A DNA stretch of 64,000 bases, from positions 62,001 through 126,000 of the forward strand of contig JAWPHD010000128.1 in NCBI GenBank assembly GCA_037043455.1. The letters run 5' to 3'. A program made the position numbers and the translations under genes. The notes under the pieces were generated by a model. That model was not told the DNA's origin. It was given only the letters and a program-made list of their open reading frames with translations, and searched no databases. How positions within the stretch are numbered: position 1 is the stretch's first letter; each line of letters opens with the position of its first letter. Positions 12,288-24,471 of this stretch are shown one piece after another. The stretch is from Cyrtodaria siliqua (taxonomy: Eukaryota; Mollusca; Bivalvia; Adapedonta; Hiatellidae).

Positions 12288-12549
12288 GGCATCCATGGCC
12301 AAATGGTTAAGAGTTTCTGGCTTAAAATCACATGCCCCTTACTGCTGTGGGTTTGACACCTCATAGGGCCAGGAATCTGTATGTGACGAAGCTATCCAGC
12401 TGGGTTACGGAATGTTGCTGGTTCTACCCAGGTGCCCACATATGCACGAAAATTGCCCAGTCTGGGGCATCTTCTCCAACAATGGCAATGGAAGCTGGAA
12501 AGTCGCCATATGACCTTAGATGTTGGTGCGACTATAAAATCCAATTCAG
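12288..12549 (+). mobile_element. SINE D with a perfect 14-bp target-site duplication
   Basis: Flanked by TTGTAGCGTAGTGG at 12274-12287 and again at 12550-12563. The head has an A-box-like TGGCCAAATGG and a B-box-like GGTTTGACACC. The body contains GCTGGTTCTACCCAGGTGCC. A second copy lies at 35938. The TSD fixes both ends, giving a 262-bp element. Confidence 0.9.
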
Positions 12550-12924
12550 TTGTAGCGTAGTGGTTACCAGAGTTGCTGTTCTTTGCGTTACGTTTTTGTA
12601 AAAATGTATGACTCAGTAGATGTAAATCTTTCCGTGACTTGTAACTGTGGGTTTTCATATATAATTATGATCAATAAACTTATTGTATATTGTATATTTC
12701 ATATGTATGGGTTTGTGTATTTATATTTTATTATCTATTTGTATATCTTATGCCTTTGTATTAATGTGTTTATGTTTATTTATTATGGGCCAGCCAGTGA
12801 CCTCAGTAAGTTGCCATTATACTTAATTTCTCTGATTGCATAAGAGTGCGGAATAACAAATATCTTGATGTAGATTTTAACCATTTTTATATACCTTAAA
12901 ATATTTGGGTGGCAGGGGGAGTTG

Positions 12925-13020
12925 GTGCTGTGCCTAGGTACCCCCACTAAAAATTGACCATCAAACATAGCCTAAAAGGTGCTGAAAATAACATTAAACA
13001 CCATTCAAACAAGCATTCAG
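12925..13020 (+). mobile_element. SINE 3-prime fragment
   Basis: CCTAAAAGGTGCTGAAAATA + ACATTAAACACCATTCAAAC matches the shared SINE 3-prime end (TGAAAATGAYGTAAAACACC in better copies). No head is recognisable upstream. Confidence 0.5.
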
Positions 13021-13465
13021 AGTATTTGGATGTTTTTTTATACATGTTAACTTTAATGATGATACATTTTACCTTTTTGCACAATATGACATAATCATTC
13101 TAACGATCCAGAATCTGTCGAGAGAAATATGCAATTATTTTTGAAGCAAAATCAAATCACTGGACCAACTTCCTTAATTGTCAGTATATCCGATACATGA
13201 GGCATCAAGGACTTGCCTAAGTGTTATGTTACAATTGTTCATTGAAGCGAGCATGATTTTAATTGATTGAATTTGATAATGGTTCATCGCGCTACATCAA
13301 AGCTGATTCATTGGGTAGTTTAGTAACATGATAGCGTAATAACCGTGCAAGCCTTCAGCTTCCGCGAATCTTTTCTGAGGATGGCTCAGTGTAAAAGTCG
13401 ATATTGTGTAATGATTTTATGTGAAGGGTACCAGAAGCAGTAGGGGTATTGTGTTGTATCATTAC

Positions 13466-13742
13466 GAGGTCCGAGTATTAACTTTCATACCCCATCCAAC
13501 CCCTTCTCCAAGAAGCGAAAACGGGGTTGGCTGGGGCATGACATAAAACCTTAATTTCGTCTTAAAAAGTTTGCATATTGTAAGATTAAAACATTTAATA
13601 GGTAATTTTAAAGAGGTTATTGCATTTTTGTCAGTAAAAAATGTTTTTAAACATGTTTTTATTGTCGAAACATCCGTTATAAAATCCTGCTAATATAAGC
13701 TTTCCCATCGCTTAATGGAATTAAGGCAGGACCACGTAATGT
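13466..13742. repeat. Interspersed repeat family M, copy 2
   Basis: Same orientation as 3275-3556 and colinear over its whole length, with scattered substitutions and small indels. The opening hairpin is better preserved here (ACCCCATCCAACCCC against GGGGTTGGCTGGGGC). Confidence 0.75.
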
Positions 13743-14768
13743 GAATTGCCTGGGTTAGGGGGAACATACACTGAAACATGGCTTGGCCTAACCAGTCTGG
13801 CCTCATTGACTAGGCCTGGCCTGGTTTTAAAATTGCTCCCCTTACTTGATATTATTTTAGTGCAAAATATGATGCATGTGTGATATTTCGATGGTCGGAA
13901 ATAGTCTGTTTTTCATGCTATATTTTATTGTTTTATTAAGGAAACTAACAGAAACTCCATTAAGAGCTTTATGTCATGTTGTTACAGAACGGAACACTAG
14001 TTCCGTTAAACAAAAACAAAAATCCTGCAATAATGAATCTTTTGTTCTTTGTGAAATCATAGTCTTCATTTTGAAACTAACTGCTTGAAAACCTGTTATA
14101 TAATATGGCTTCATGAATCTTTTGTATAGTTTCATTTTAATCATTTCTTGAATCGAGAGAAACAAGTTTAATTTTAACATTTATATTCTGTGTTTTGATG
14201 ATTCAGCTTGCATCTCTCTTTCATTTAAATATCATTAAATAAGATGGAACTAGCGGTTTTCTGCAGTATGTCAGAAAATTGGGTTTTATTTCATCTAATT
14301 CACATTAAGTCTATGAGGCTTTACCAATGTTATGAGAGATTCAGTCATACCTGCCACAGTATAATATACGAGATTGGTCTCCGAAACGGGGAGATTTCGG
14401 ATAAGCATAGGAGATATCGTATAAAAATAAGGAGATTTTAAAGTTATCAGACCAATTTAAGCATTATTTACATTTGAAAAAAATAGCAAAATGTATGTAA
14501 ATTTCACCTGTACATGCAGTGTCTCAAAATCTATTTTGCACATGCAAAGTTGTTGTTTAATTGTATAACTTTTGAATGCTCATGCATCAGATGTTCCAGT
14601 AAATATAATTAAATTAAAAGAGGACGTGAACACTGCTTTACCCATCATTTGTTTGTGGGTGGAAATAAACAGTGTTAAGACAGGAGAAAAACATATGTTT
14701 TAAGAGAAAGTTCCATTTTGGAAATTCCCAAATACAACACAAACAGGCTAGAGTGGAAAACTCCATTT
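13743..14768. other. No gene seen
   Basis: Includes a short imperfect repeat of GGAGAT-containing units at 14385-14440. The reading frames here show no domain. Confidence 0.35.
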
Positions 14769-15215
14769 TAAACAGTCTTTTAAGTCATTTTAGAATTATT
14801 TTATTATTAGAATTCTGGGTTTCTGGGTTTCAAGAACCTCATTACTCAATGTCCAGTAAAACCTCAATGTTCTGAGAATGTAATGGGTTTTTTAATTAAC
14901 CGGTTTCATTGGTCCAATTTTTATCACTGAACCAATCAGAATGCTTCTTTTGATATTTTCATTTGGTTTCATGACATCACTTTCTGGTATTATGACATCA
15001 CACCCTGGTATAATATTATGACATCACATCATGCTATTATGACATCACCTCATGCTATTATGATGCAACTCGGTGTGTTCTCACAACGGAATGAGCCTTT
15101 TATTTGCTGTGAGAAACAGATTAAGACTGAGTAATGAATTTCTCATTGAGTAATGAATTTCTTGAAACCAAGAATCACAACATTCTAAAAATAAAATATC
15201 AATAGACTGTTTTTA
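14769..15215. mobile_element. Palindromic MITE family J, copy 1
   Basis: Long imperfect inverted ends: AAACAGTC...TTTAGAATTATTTTATT...TTTCAAGAACCTCATTACTCA on the left is answered by TGAGTAATGAATTTCTTGAA...AATAGACTGTTT on the right, roughly 85 bp each. The centre has four TATGACATCA-type motifs and a CCAATCAG box. A second copy is at 58694-59134. Confidence 0.85.
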
Positions 15216-15527
15216 ATGCAACAGTAACTATGCCCCTTAGCATCAGCTCAAACAGTGTTACAATCACCATGCCCTATTAGTACCGTGACCTTAAACATTG
15301 TTCAGCTTTAAAGCTACAGAGTCCCTATTTTAACTGGTAATAACTCATGAATATGAATGAGTCACGTGTGAAGTAGTTTCAAATCGACAAACACCCCAAA
15401 AGTCGGTTTATAAGCAGAAATGAAGGATAGGAAATCGATGCGTAAAATTTCACATTTTTATTTAGCTTCCATACAGGTACGTAACATCGATAAATATACT
15501 GCTTCAGAATATGTGATAAAAAAATAG

Positions 15528-15612
15528 TTGCCCAAAACGGGATTTGAACCACAGCCATGCGCTTTTAAGTTTTGAAGGATGTATGCTGAACCACTAGACC
15601 ACGGCTATTCAT
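15528..15612 (-). mobile_element. tRNA-derived Pol III element or tRNA relic
   Basis: On the minus strand an A box TGGTCTAGTGG and a B box GGTTCAAATCC lie at tRNA-like spacing and a T-run follows. The T stem does not pair well and no acceptor stem closes, so I do not call a functional tRNA. It could be a SINE head or a decayed tRNA. Confidence 0.5.
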
Positions 15613-16220
15613 TGGTATGTTGTAGCATTTTTAAAAGGTGGCAACAATGTAACTGTGGTTACATATTAATTAGATTCTGTAGCATTCTAATTCTTATATT
15701 GTCATTCCAATAAAATAAGACATTTTAAATAAAGAAAATGTTTTTTTTACGGAAAGTATAAAAAAAACACTATCAAAATGAAGATTCTTGCAAATATCAT
15801 TAAACCAAAATGAGGGTTTTACACAGAGTCCTTACACCATTAATAATGTTCATAAAAAGTCACATGCCTGCAAATGAGCCAATTTGTATTCAGTGTCCAG
15901 TGTCACATGTAATGTTTGGCGTTGACATACATGCTTCTGAGCTGCGCGGATGCATTAATTTAACTTAATTGGATTCTGAAGAATATTGAGAAAATCTAGA
16001 AGAAATTGTCACTGTGCTTGCTGGGATCCCTAGAGGATTTGACATTAATGAGGCCTCCTGACAATGGAATTGGTATGTTTTTGGTGAGAAGGACAGTTTC
16101 ATTAGAATTTAATATTGATGAGGAGCGTTGGTTTGATAGAAGATGGGCCATGTTTGTAAATTTACTGTGTCAATAAAATGAAAATCGTTCAGCGATCACA
16201 ATGGGGTTGTTGTTTATGTT
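15613..16220. other. No gene seen
   Basis: No coding or shared repeat signal recognised. Confidence 0.35.
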
Positions 16221-16422
16221 GTATTAATTCTCCTGAATAATAGCGCCCATCCCGAGGGGGCGCTCTTAAAATGTGTTCTTAAATTGAAATTTGCAATAAA
16301 ATAAATTTATTGAATTTTGAAGATCTTTTCAAGGGGTGGTGTTTCAGTGGTGGAGTAGGGTGGGGGGAAGGGGGAGGGGCTATACTATTAGGGGAGGTGC
16401 TCTTATTAGGGGAAATACGGTA
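16221..16422. mobile_element. MITE family E with an internal G-quadruplex motif
   Basis: Left end TATTAATTCTCCTGAATAAT + AGCGCCC; right end TCTTATTAGGGGAAATACGG + TA. A second inverted GGGGGCGCTCTTA lies just inside the left end. At 16358-16379 four G-runs (GGG, GGGGGG, GGGGG, GGGG) are separated by one or two bases, a canonical quadruplex pattern. No coding capacity. Confidence 0.7.
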
Positions 16423-17123
16423 AAAAAAATAAAGTTTGTCTCTTTATGTTTCATTTCGGTAAGAGTTTAATGTAGAATTTTGATAAAAGTTTTAATTTAG
16501 CATTTTTGATAACATTTTGTTTTAGTAAGAATGAAATATAGGCAAGTTTATTATTTCATTTTGGTAAACTTTTGAATGTTGCATTTCGGAACGAGTTCAA
16601 TATTTCTTTTGAGTCCGCATATTGATGCCGTATGAAAGGACAATTTAGGAGTGGTGATTGACGCATTGGAAGGGAATAAGATAATTGAAATGAAAGTCAT
16701 GTAGAAATGTATTTAATAATCTATAGGAAAATGTTGATTGACATAGTTAATAGTTTATTTGCATCAACAATGAATTTAGGCGTGTGATATATGACGTAGA
16801 GTGAATGGAACTCAACAAATAGTTTATACTAATGGTAGCTTTGTAAAACATATGATCACGAACATTCCAAAAAAGAGTTTCTTTAGTGATGACACTAAGT
16901 AGAATGAATTGTTAATTAGTACTGATTGTTTATAATCTGCAATAGTTCATTAGTGATATTTTTAATAAGTGTTTTGTTGATCGTAGTGTTGTGTTTGATC
17001 ATTACTGTTAATTGTCTAATTAGTGTTATTGGTTATATATATATTGTTGCTCATGGTATATTTTTATATTCATTTCCCGTTATTTCCCAAACAACATTAT
17101 CAAACATCTTGACTAGAGCACTC
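16423..17123. other. No gene seen
   Basis: AT-rich. A hydrophobic reading frame at 16926-17186 was considered as a signal-peptide exon and rejected (see rejected items). Confidence 0.35.
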
Positions 17124-17481
17124 TTAAAGGGAGTACATCAGGCTTTTCAAAGGGGTCTAGGGGTCCGACTTAAAATTTACAAATAATGATATCTTCTATT
17201 TTAAAGCGCCTAAACATAATGAATGATCCTAAAAATGATCCCTTAGTTACAAGGAAAATCATTCTGTACAGTAATACGTGCTATCCTTGGTTACGCACCA
17301 GGGTTAATTTCAGCCTTGTATGCCCGATTCCGTCCTAGCTATATGGTGTATTCAAAGTTTAAACCTCAACAATATGGTTCGAAACATCATATTTTGATGG
17401 ATATAAGTGTTTTATCATGAACTGGAACATTTTTATAACTTAAGATATTTCTAGAAAAATCCTGATGTACTCCCTTTAAAA
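17124..17481. mobile_element. MITE with about 25-bp inverted ends
   Basis: Left end TTAAAGGGAGTACATCAGG + CTTTTC is mirrored by GAAAAATCCTGATGTACTCC + CTTTAA on the right. About 358 bp, no coding capacity. The outer bases resemble family F (TTTAAAGGGA), but the rest of the terminal repeat and the interior differ. Single copy in the window. Confidence 0.75.
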
Positions 17482-17894
17482 CCGTTCACCATCTGGATGT
17501 TTGCTACCATTCTGAGCATGTTTGTGCCTATTATACAATTATCTCTCATTATTGCCGACTGCACTTGTTTTACGAAAGTAATTCGTAGAAATCTTGTATC
17601 TACTAAATGGCTGGCCATTACTCTCCCAGAATTCATTAGTTAATGGGCCTGGTATCTACTGGTATTATCTACTGTTTTACAGATAGGTGTCTATATCTGA
17701 GTGGTTCATGGAAGCCGTACAAACATATACCATCATTGGAACATCTTGTTGCTACTGTGTCGTAATCGTATGGCCATAATGCAACCGGATAAAATTAAAA
17801 TTAAATTAAATTAACATGATAACATGAGCTCATTGTTTAGTGATTACCAATCATTAGAAGAAGATGCTATACAAACAGGAAGTCTAGCATTCAC

Positions 17895-17999
17895 AGAACA
17901 CAGCCATTTTCTGCAAAACACCCCTTCGTCACATAAATGGAATGGTCGAATTTCAAAGAAAGAACAGTCCATTATATATATGTAGGGGTTAAGGGTTAA
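17895..17999 (+). mobile_element. piggyBac-like MITE (family G), right half only
   Basis: From CAAAACACCCCTTCGTCACA to GGGGTTAAGGG + TTAA it matches the right half of family G. The left half is missing, so this is a truncated copy. Confidence 0.75.
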
Positions 18000-18249
18000 T
18001 TACTTCAAGCATTTTAAACACACACAAGTACATGGAATATATGCTACTCAAAGTTATTTAAGCACCAAACCTTTTCTGCATTGCCTTTCACCCCAATACC
18101 GCGCGAAACTCTTTTGACATACACAAGAAAATTGTTTGTTTTTTTAATCAGTTTTTGACAATAAAATGATGAATTTCACGTAAATCAATCATAAAACAAA
18201 ATTAATTGTTGAGTTTTATGCTGTTGGTATAACCAGCGACCGTAAAATG

Positions 18250-18545
18250 TTTTATCATGCAGATATGCACTTTTCTGCCAATAAAGGGGTGACCTATTAA
18301 ATTTTGCTTTATTAGTCTACGTAACGTTATCTGACGTCATTCACGTAGGATTGCCTGACGTCATAAAACAAACAAAAAACAACAACATGGCGGCGTCCTC
18401 GATAAGCGTAACATTCTGAGAAATAGGTAATAATAATAATTCATACAGAAAATGTGGATAATCTACATGAATAATAAAATATTATGTCAGTGCCTTTTAC
18501 TATCAAGTTTATTAGGCTCGGCACGAAAACGAAGAAAATTAATTG
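18250..18545 (-). mobile_element. Hairpin element family I, partial copy
   Basis: Matches 22317-22736 in the opposite orientation: GCAGATATGCACTTTTCTGC, AATAAAGGGGTGACCTATTA, two TGACGTCA sites, an AACATGGCGGCGTCCTCGAT block and a TATTATGTCAGTGCCTTTTA arm. The second hairpin arm is missing. Confidence 0.75.
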
Positions 18546-18833
18546 TTGAGTTTTATGCTGTTGGTAAAACCAGCGACCGTAAAATGTTGAATTGCATAGA
18601 AACCTTTGAGTAGTTTATAATTAAAAATCTGAGACAGCACAAACATAAAAGGGTTGACACGAGGGGGGACACGATAGGGGACCACCTTTGGTCACTAACT
18701 TTATTCTTTATGCGACTAAATCGAAGTAAAATTGCAATATAAATTGTAAACAGGAATATAATATGTGGACTTCGATGAATATAAAACAAAATATAAATCC
18801 TGCAAGATGATGCTTGAGAACCTCGTTTCCATT

Positions 18834-19028
18834 TTAACCCTTAACCCGCTACGCATGATTATAATAGCCTTTGCGTCCATTGTAAACCCAGATCAGCCTG
18901 TAAAGGTTTACAATGTCTTGCTGCTGATCAGTCATTTTCACCACAACACCCCTTTGTCACGTAAATGGAATGGTCTTAATTCAAAGAAAGAACAGTCCAT
19001 TATATATATGTAGGGGGTTAAGGTTTAA
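18834..19028 (+). mobile_element. piggyBac-like MITE (family G)
   Basis: Begins TTAA-CCCTTAACCCGCTA and ends GGGGGTTAAGG-T-TTAA. The interior has the usual GTAAACCCAGATCAGCCTG block, CAGTCATTTTC, ACACCCCTTTGTCACGTAAA and GAAAGAACAGTCCATTATAT. About 195 bp including both TTAA sites. Confidence 0.85.
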
Positions 19029-20082
19029 TTGCTTCAAGTACAGTTCTGTCCATGCTGAAGGCTTCCAGGTTATTTAACTTTGAAATGGAACTCACAAGAA
19101 GTATCACAAGCTGGGAGTGTTTTTAATTTCCAATTTTTGTTCATGTTTTGTACATGGGGGTCGGGTTGACTGTGATAATACTGGATGGTTGGTTCTCCAA
19201 ATGGTTCAACAAGAACCAATCAAAATGGCCCTCAGAGACTCAAGTGGAATGTTTATCAAGAGAAAATCTGGTCAAATGATCCATTAGTGAAATTCATTAT
19301 TTATTACATTACTGTGTGTGAAAGATTGGAATTTCTCACTGAAAATATTTATAACCACTAAATATTAATAACTTAACTCCGAACACAAAAAAAAGCGAAC
19401 GGTGACATTCAGTCATGACATCCATAAAGTGTTGCTGATGTCGACGTCATCCGCCACCAACATTCAATAAAGTGAATAAATTTGGTTTCTTACATAAAAC
19501 TGATTTTAAAATGTAATATTAAATAAATTATTTAACTGCTGGGGTCAATTATAGGTAAATCCTTCACGAGATGGTAGACATGCAGTTCTTTTCACGAATG
19601 CGCGTATAATCATTATTATCATAAACATCATTCCGGATCCTCTCAAATCTATCTCACAAAGTCTAAAAATGGAAAAACTAGCCAAAATTGGCCCTCTCCA
19701 ATGGAATGTAGACTAGAGAAAACTTCCCAAATGGTTTGTATCCATATTCTGTTATGTCATCCTCAGTATCAGTTAATTTACTTGTTAGTAATTCGTTAAT
19801 TAGGACGTGTAAATGGATGCATATTGTATACATGGTACAAGGTCACTACAGGGTGATATAGTTCAATATTAACCCTGCACACCTGTTGTATCTATACAAT
19901 ATAATGGGATATAAAGGGCAAAATAAGAATATCTCATTCCGAAGGGTGAACGAGGAACTATCCTATATATAAATAAGTAACAAGATACAGTAGTTTTGCA
20001 TAGGGTCTTCGATTTATACTGCTAGGTTTTGTGTTGCAGGAAAAACATTAAAGGTGAAAGAGTATAATTATAAACTGTAAGA
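19029..20082. other. No gene seen
   Basis: A small hairpin (TTGGTTCT...AGAACCAA) lies near 19190-19220. Nothing else is supported. Confidence 0.35.
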
Positions 20083-20297
20083 ATAACCCCTTAACCCGCT
20101 AAATATATATAATGGACTGTTCTTTCTTTGAATTAAGACCATTCCATTTATGTGACAAAGGGGTGTTTTGTGGGAAATGACTGATCAGCAGACAGACATT
20201 GTAAACCCTGATCAGCCTGCGAGTTACTCACAGGCAGATCTGGGTTTACAATGGACGCAAAGGTTATTATAGTCGTGCGTAGTGGATTAACGGTAAA
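20083..20297 (-). mobile_element. piggyBac-like MITE (family G)
   Basis: Minus-strand copy with both ends slightly mutated. It keeps the internal hairpin: GTAAACCCTGATCAGCCTGC...GAGTTACTC...CAGGCAGATCTGGGTTTAC. About 215 bp. Confidence 0.8.
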
Positions 20298-20465
20298 TTA
20301 AGGCTAATACTAAGTAGGGTCAGGTTGTCCGCCCACAACATTTGGTGAGGAGTAGTTGATGGAGAAATGTAGTAGACATAATGGAAGGCATTAAGTGGGG
20401 GAAATTTAAAGGAATGTGTTTTGGGTGTAGGATCGATAATGTGTTCCACCTGTTGACAAATTAGA

Positions 20466-20792
20466 ATTGAATTGAATTGAATGTTGTTTAACGGCTCATC
20501 AACACAGTATAGGTTATTTAGAGCCGCCCCAGAGAGAGGGGAAGGATACATAGGAATCCGGGAACCTGCCCTACTCTTATTATCGAATAGATTCCTATGG
20601 TTCTTTTACTTGCTCGGAGGATAGACCGATACACGGGACCACCCGGTTTACGTCCCCATCCGACGGACGAGGCTGAGGAAAAGTGTCTTGCCCAAGAACA
20701 CACCGACGGAACTCAGTGGCACCACGGAGGATTGAACCCTGGGCCTCCGGTTACAAATCCGCCGCGCTACCGACTGCGCCACGCCAGCCCTC
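20466..20792 (-). mobile_element. SINE A, full length, with an 11-bp target-site duplication
   Basis: GACAAATTAGA occurs at 20455-20465 and 20793-20803, bounding a 327-bp element on the minus strand. The head carries an A box TGGCGCAGTCGG and a B box GGTTCAATCC at tRNA spacing. The body contains AAGTGTCTTGCCCAAGAACA and (further on) CTCTCTGGGGCGGCTCTAAA on the element strand. The tail is TTAAACAACATTC plus (AATTC)n. The 61- and 73-codon frames across it are by-products. Confidence 0.93.
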
Positions 20793-20803
20793 GACAAATT
20801 AGA

Positions 20804-22316
20804 GCAATTGCTGAATAAATATATATATTTGGTCGGAGTTTTCTTTTTTTTCAGTTCTTGTACCCTTCGACCCTAATTTTTTAAAAAATAAATAAAAAAA
20901 AAAGGAAAAGAGATTGTTGTTTTTTCATGAAATAAATACAAGATAAGTATCCAGTATCCCTACTTTGGTCATGCATTTCAAACAACCACATGATCATGTT
21001 TAAAAATTAATGCAAAGTCGGAAGATCATGTTAAAAAGATTTTTTCTGGTCAATGTTATATGTTTTACAATGTCACATTAACACAATAACAAGATACACA
21101 CTTAATAAGGATTAGCCTTTTATTTTCCCCCACATCCTGTAAAACTTTTTCAGAAAAAAATCTGAGGACCAAATAAATATAAAACTCTGGTTTTATAGAA
21201 GAACATGTTTTGGGTGGTGGTGATTTAGGGAACTGTAAACGTTAGGACAAACACATGTTGATGATTGCATAATAGTGACGGCAACACATGTTGATGATGG
21301 CATAATAGTGATGGCAGCTGCATGTACGGCTTTAGTGGAGTGGAAGTCAAAACTTGTAATTATATACGAATAAACAATAGGATACAGTAGAAATATATCA
21401 CCTTTATTTCATAGCTGACTTAATTAGTACACTAGATAATAAAGGTTATTTAATCATTCAGCAATGAAAAACCTAAAACCTGCTTCAACACTGTTTCCCC
21501 ACCCACTTACCGTCGTAAAACGGAGTTTTTGTGGAAAGAATGTGATTTTGTCTGGAGGCACTTGTGTAGAATGAAAGTAGATTAATAGCTCGCTTTTGTG
21601 TTTATAATAGACTCAAAAGATTAATTACCTAAAGATATACATACTTATCAATCTCTAATAAACACCAGTCTGTGTATATTCCATGGCTGTATCGTTTTTC
21701 AGATCTGCAAGAAAAAAATAATTAACTTCAAACTAACTTTTTGATAATATTTTGCTCAATTTCATCGCTACAGTACTGAATAGCAGAAGATTTGTCTGAT
21801 TTTTTGGTGTGTTTTTTTTTCATCATTAATCATGCAGTTATTAACTATTTTAAACATCCAGTATATTTTTTATGTTCTTTTACCCTGTCCGTAGCGCACA
21901 AATAAAATCTTTGTTGCTTAAGAAGCTAAATAATGTCCAGGCTGAGACAGGTACAAATAATTCACCTTCCTTGCTAACCCATCTTTACTTATAATTCTTT
22001 ACCATCATGCACTGTTCAGTCTTGGTCAGTAAGCTGAATCACTGAAAAGTACTATATTTGCACAGGAGATATTGAATATTGTTAGTCTCTAAATTACGTA
22101 AGCAGGTGCACTATTTTACCTGCAAATTAATTATTTTTTAAATGTTAATCATGATATAATTATACGTGTGTACGTGTGTGTGTGTAGTTCTGAGGTTTAA
22201 AGTCGCTCCACCAACAAACACGACAAGCACAAGATATCTCGCGTATCTTGAAGCGATGGGCACAATAGAGTCTGGACTTGTCATGATATGTACAGTACAA
22301 ATAAGTCTTATATAGA
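20804..22316. other. No gene seen
   Basis: Contains a two-copy 34-bp repeat (ACACATGTTGATGATKGCAT core) at 21246-21317 and a short GT run near 22165. No coding signal. Confidence 0.4.
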
Positions 22317-22736
22317 GAATATTATGTCAGTGCCTTTTACTATCAAGTTTATTAGGCGAAGCTTAGAAAACGAAGATTGGCGAGGCTCTACTGAGCCTTT
22401 CTTTATTTTTGTGCCGAGCCTAATAAACTTGCTAGTAAAAAAGGCACTGACATAATATTCTATTTAGTTAGCATGTAGAGTATTTCTGTATGAATTACTA
22501 TTATTATCTATTTCGCAGACTGTTATGCTTTATCCAGGACGCCGCCATGTTGTTGTTTTTTGTTTGTTTTATGACATCAGACAATGTTATACTTACATGA
22601 CGTCAGATAAAGTTACATACAATAATCACTGAGGGATTCCACATTGATTAATGCTTTATTGGTCAGTGCCTAATAAAGCAAAATTTATTAGGTCACCCCT
22701 TTATTAGGCATAAAAGTGCATATCTGCATGATAAAT
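22317..22736 (+). mobile_element. Hairpin element family I
   Basis: The first 147 bp fold back: TATTATGTCAGTGCCTTTTA...AAGTTTATTAGGC pairs with GCCTAATAAACTT...AAAGGCACTGACATAATATT. A tail follows with ACGCCGCCATGTTGTTG, TGACATCA, TGACGTCA, then two TTTATTAGG-type blocks, ending near GTGCATATCTGCATGATAAA. Foldback MITE; no protein. Confidence 0.8.
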
Positions 22737-24471
22737 ACATATATCTCAGTTAAAACTGTCTTCATATCCTTCTCCTCAGACCCCTGACCAATTCTCAAGT
22801 GGAGCAGGTATTTCTCACCTGTTCGCAGCATGGATGAGATTATTCATAACAAAATCTCATCAATAACATTAATGCGAGATTAAAATATAATGTTACGAAA
22901 ATTGTGGAGTTTGATTACCACATCATTACCAAAAGCTTCTTTTAATGGGTAAATGGATATATACCTGCATGAATTTATGGTAACGGTTTGTGGTTTGTGG
23001 ATAGATACTCAGTATTCAGTCAAAAATAATGATGAGATCTCATCTAAAAGTAATATGAGAGAGAAAATTGAAATCGCGAACAGCACATTAGTAGGTTAAG
23101 ATTGTATAAAATGTTACAAATCCTTAAAGATTATTTCGTAATACTTCTGAGATGATGGATTGCAAGTGCACCACGTGTAGCACTTGTAAGAATTAGGAGT
23201 CTATATTTTTGCTTAGGAGGTGGCAAATTGAAAAACACGTCAGCAAAATGTTCTGGGCTTTGGAGTTCTAAAACTTATTGGAAACCGTGGAAAACTGTGA
23301 ATCAGATAATTATCGTTATGATTTTGGATCAAAGTTTAATCTAGAAAACGTGAAATTTCTTAGTTTTTGTGTGATTTTGAAGATACTGGATTATGTAAGA
23401 TGCTGTTTGTGCAACTTATGAACACCTGGTCTGTGGAGAGTATGGCACGGAGCTTGCAGGGATAGCACGTGGCTTATCTTGTCTTATCTTGATTGATGAA
23501 CGGTTTTGCTTATTTATTTTAATTTATCTACAATAATATACAAGTACGACTCCCAACTGGATTTCGGTTTCAATTACCTCCCTTTTTATATTGAAACTGA
23601 AAAAAAATGTTTCTCATTTCATTCACATCTGCCTTATCTTGATAGCTTGAGTGAACTTGATAGCTTGATATCACCTATTTTTTTTTTAATCTTTAATTTT
23701 TTTTTCAAGTTTTGACCCCCAACATAGTTTTGATTGAATTTGATTACCTCCCTTTTCATAAAACAAAAGTCTAACTATAAGGTTGGTGGGTTGGAATGAG
23801 AAAAGCCATTGATAAATGCTGTATAATAAGTGCTAAATAAACGTGTCAATGCTATGCAAAAAGTGGATCCGTCCTTAGTGGGAATTCGTTCACCAACTGG
23901 TGTGACTCACAAAATCGTCAAGAAGTGGAAAACAAGCGTCTAGGTCCGAGTCTTATCCAACTGGAAATAAGTAGGTCAGCGTACCTTAACTGAAAATAAC
24001 AACTGAAGTTAATACCACCAGAACATAGGCGGAAGCCAATAAAGTGTACAGATTCGCATTCTTTATCATATTTAGGCAGACCAACATTCCTCTTTATTCC
24101 CAATATTAAAGTTACCATATTGCCAGAACTACTTAATCAAATATTGATATTAATACAAACTAGTAATCCCGCACAGAGTTTGCTTTGACCCTGGCGGCTT
24201 ATGTCAGTGTCATTAGCTAATTTGACAGGAAATGGTCATTGGTTTTCTATGCCCAGAATACAATTCGGATTATCTGATAACGGGTAGATTTACGTGGCAA
24301 ATTTACAATCGATTCATTAGGCTTAATTATCCATCAATTAATAGATTAATTATTGCATTAATTAAATCATGTTTATTTTGTATTTGGCAATGTGTTAATT
24401 TTTGTTTATATAGTACAGTTTAGTCATAAAATATTCATAATAATTGAACTGCTTGATGACCTCACCTGTCC
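22737..24471. other. No gene seen
   Basis: AT-rich, with repeated ATTACCTCCCTTTTYATA at 23572 and 23742 and short poly-T runs near 23680-23705. No coding signal. Confidence 0.35.

Noticed and set aside
15528..15612. Functional tRNA gene
   Set aside because: A and B boxes are present but the T stem and acceptor stem do not pair; kept only as a tRNA-derived element.
16926..17186. Hydrophobic frame as a possible DDR signal-peptide exon
   Set aside because: AT-rich DNA readily encodes Ile/Leu/Val runs; the frame runs on into the MITE at 17124 and no donor leaving a one-base split codon was identified at a sensible cleavage point.
20518..20818. Pro/Arg-rich small proteins on both strands
   Set aside because: They lie entirely inside SINE A, whose ends are fixed by its TSD.
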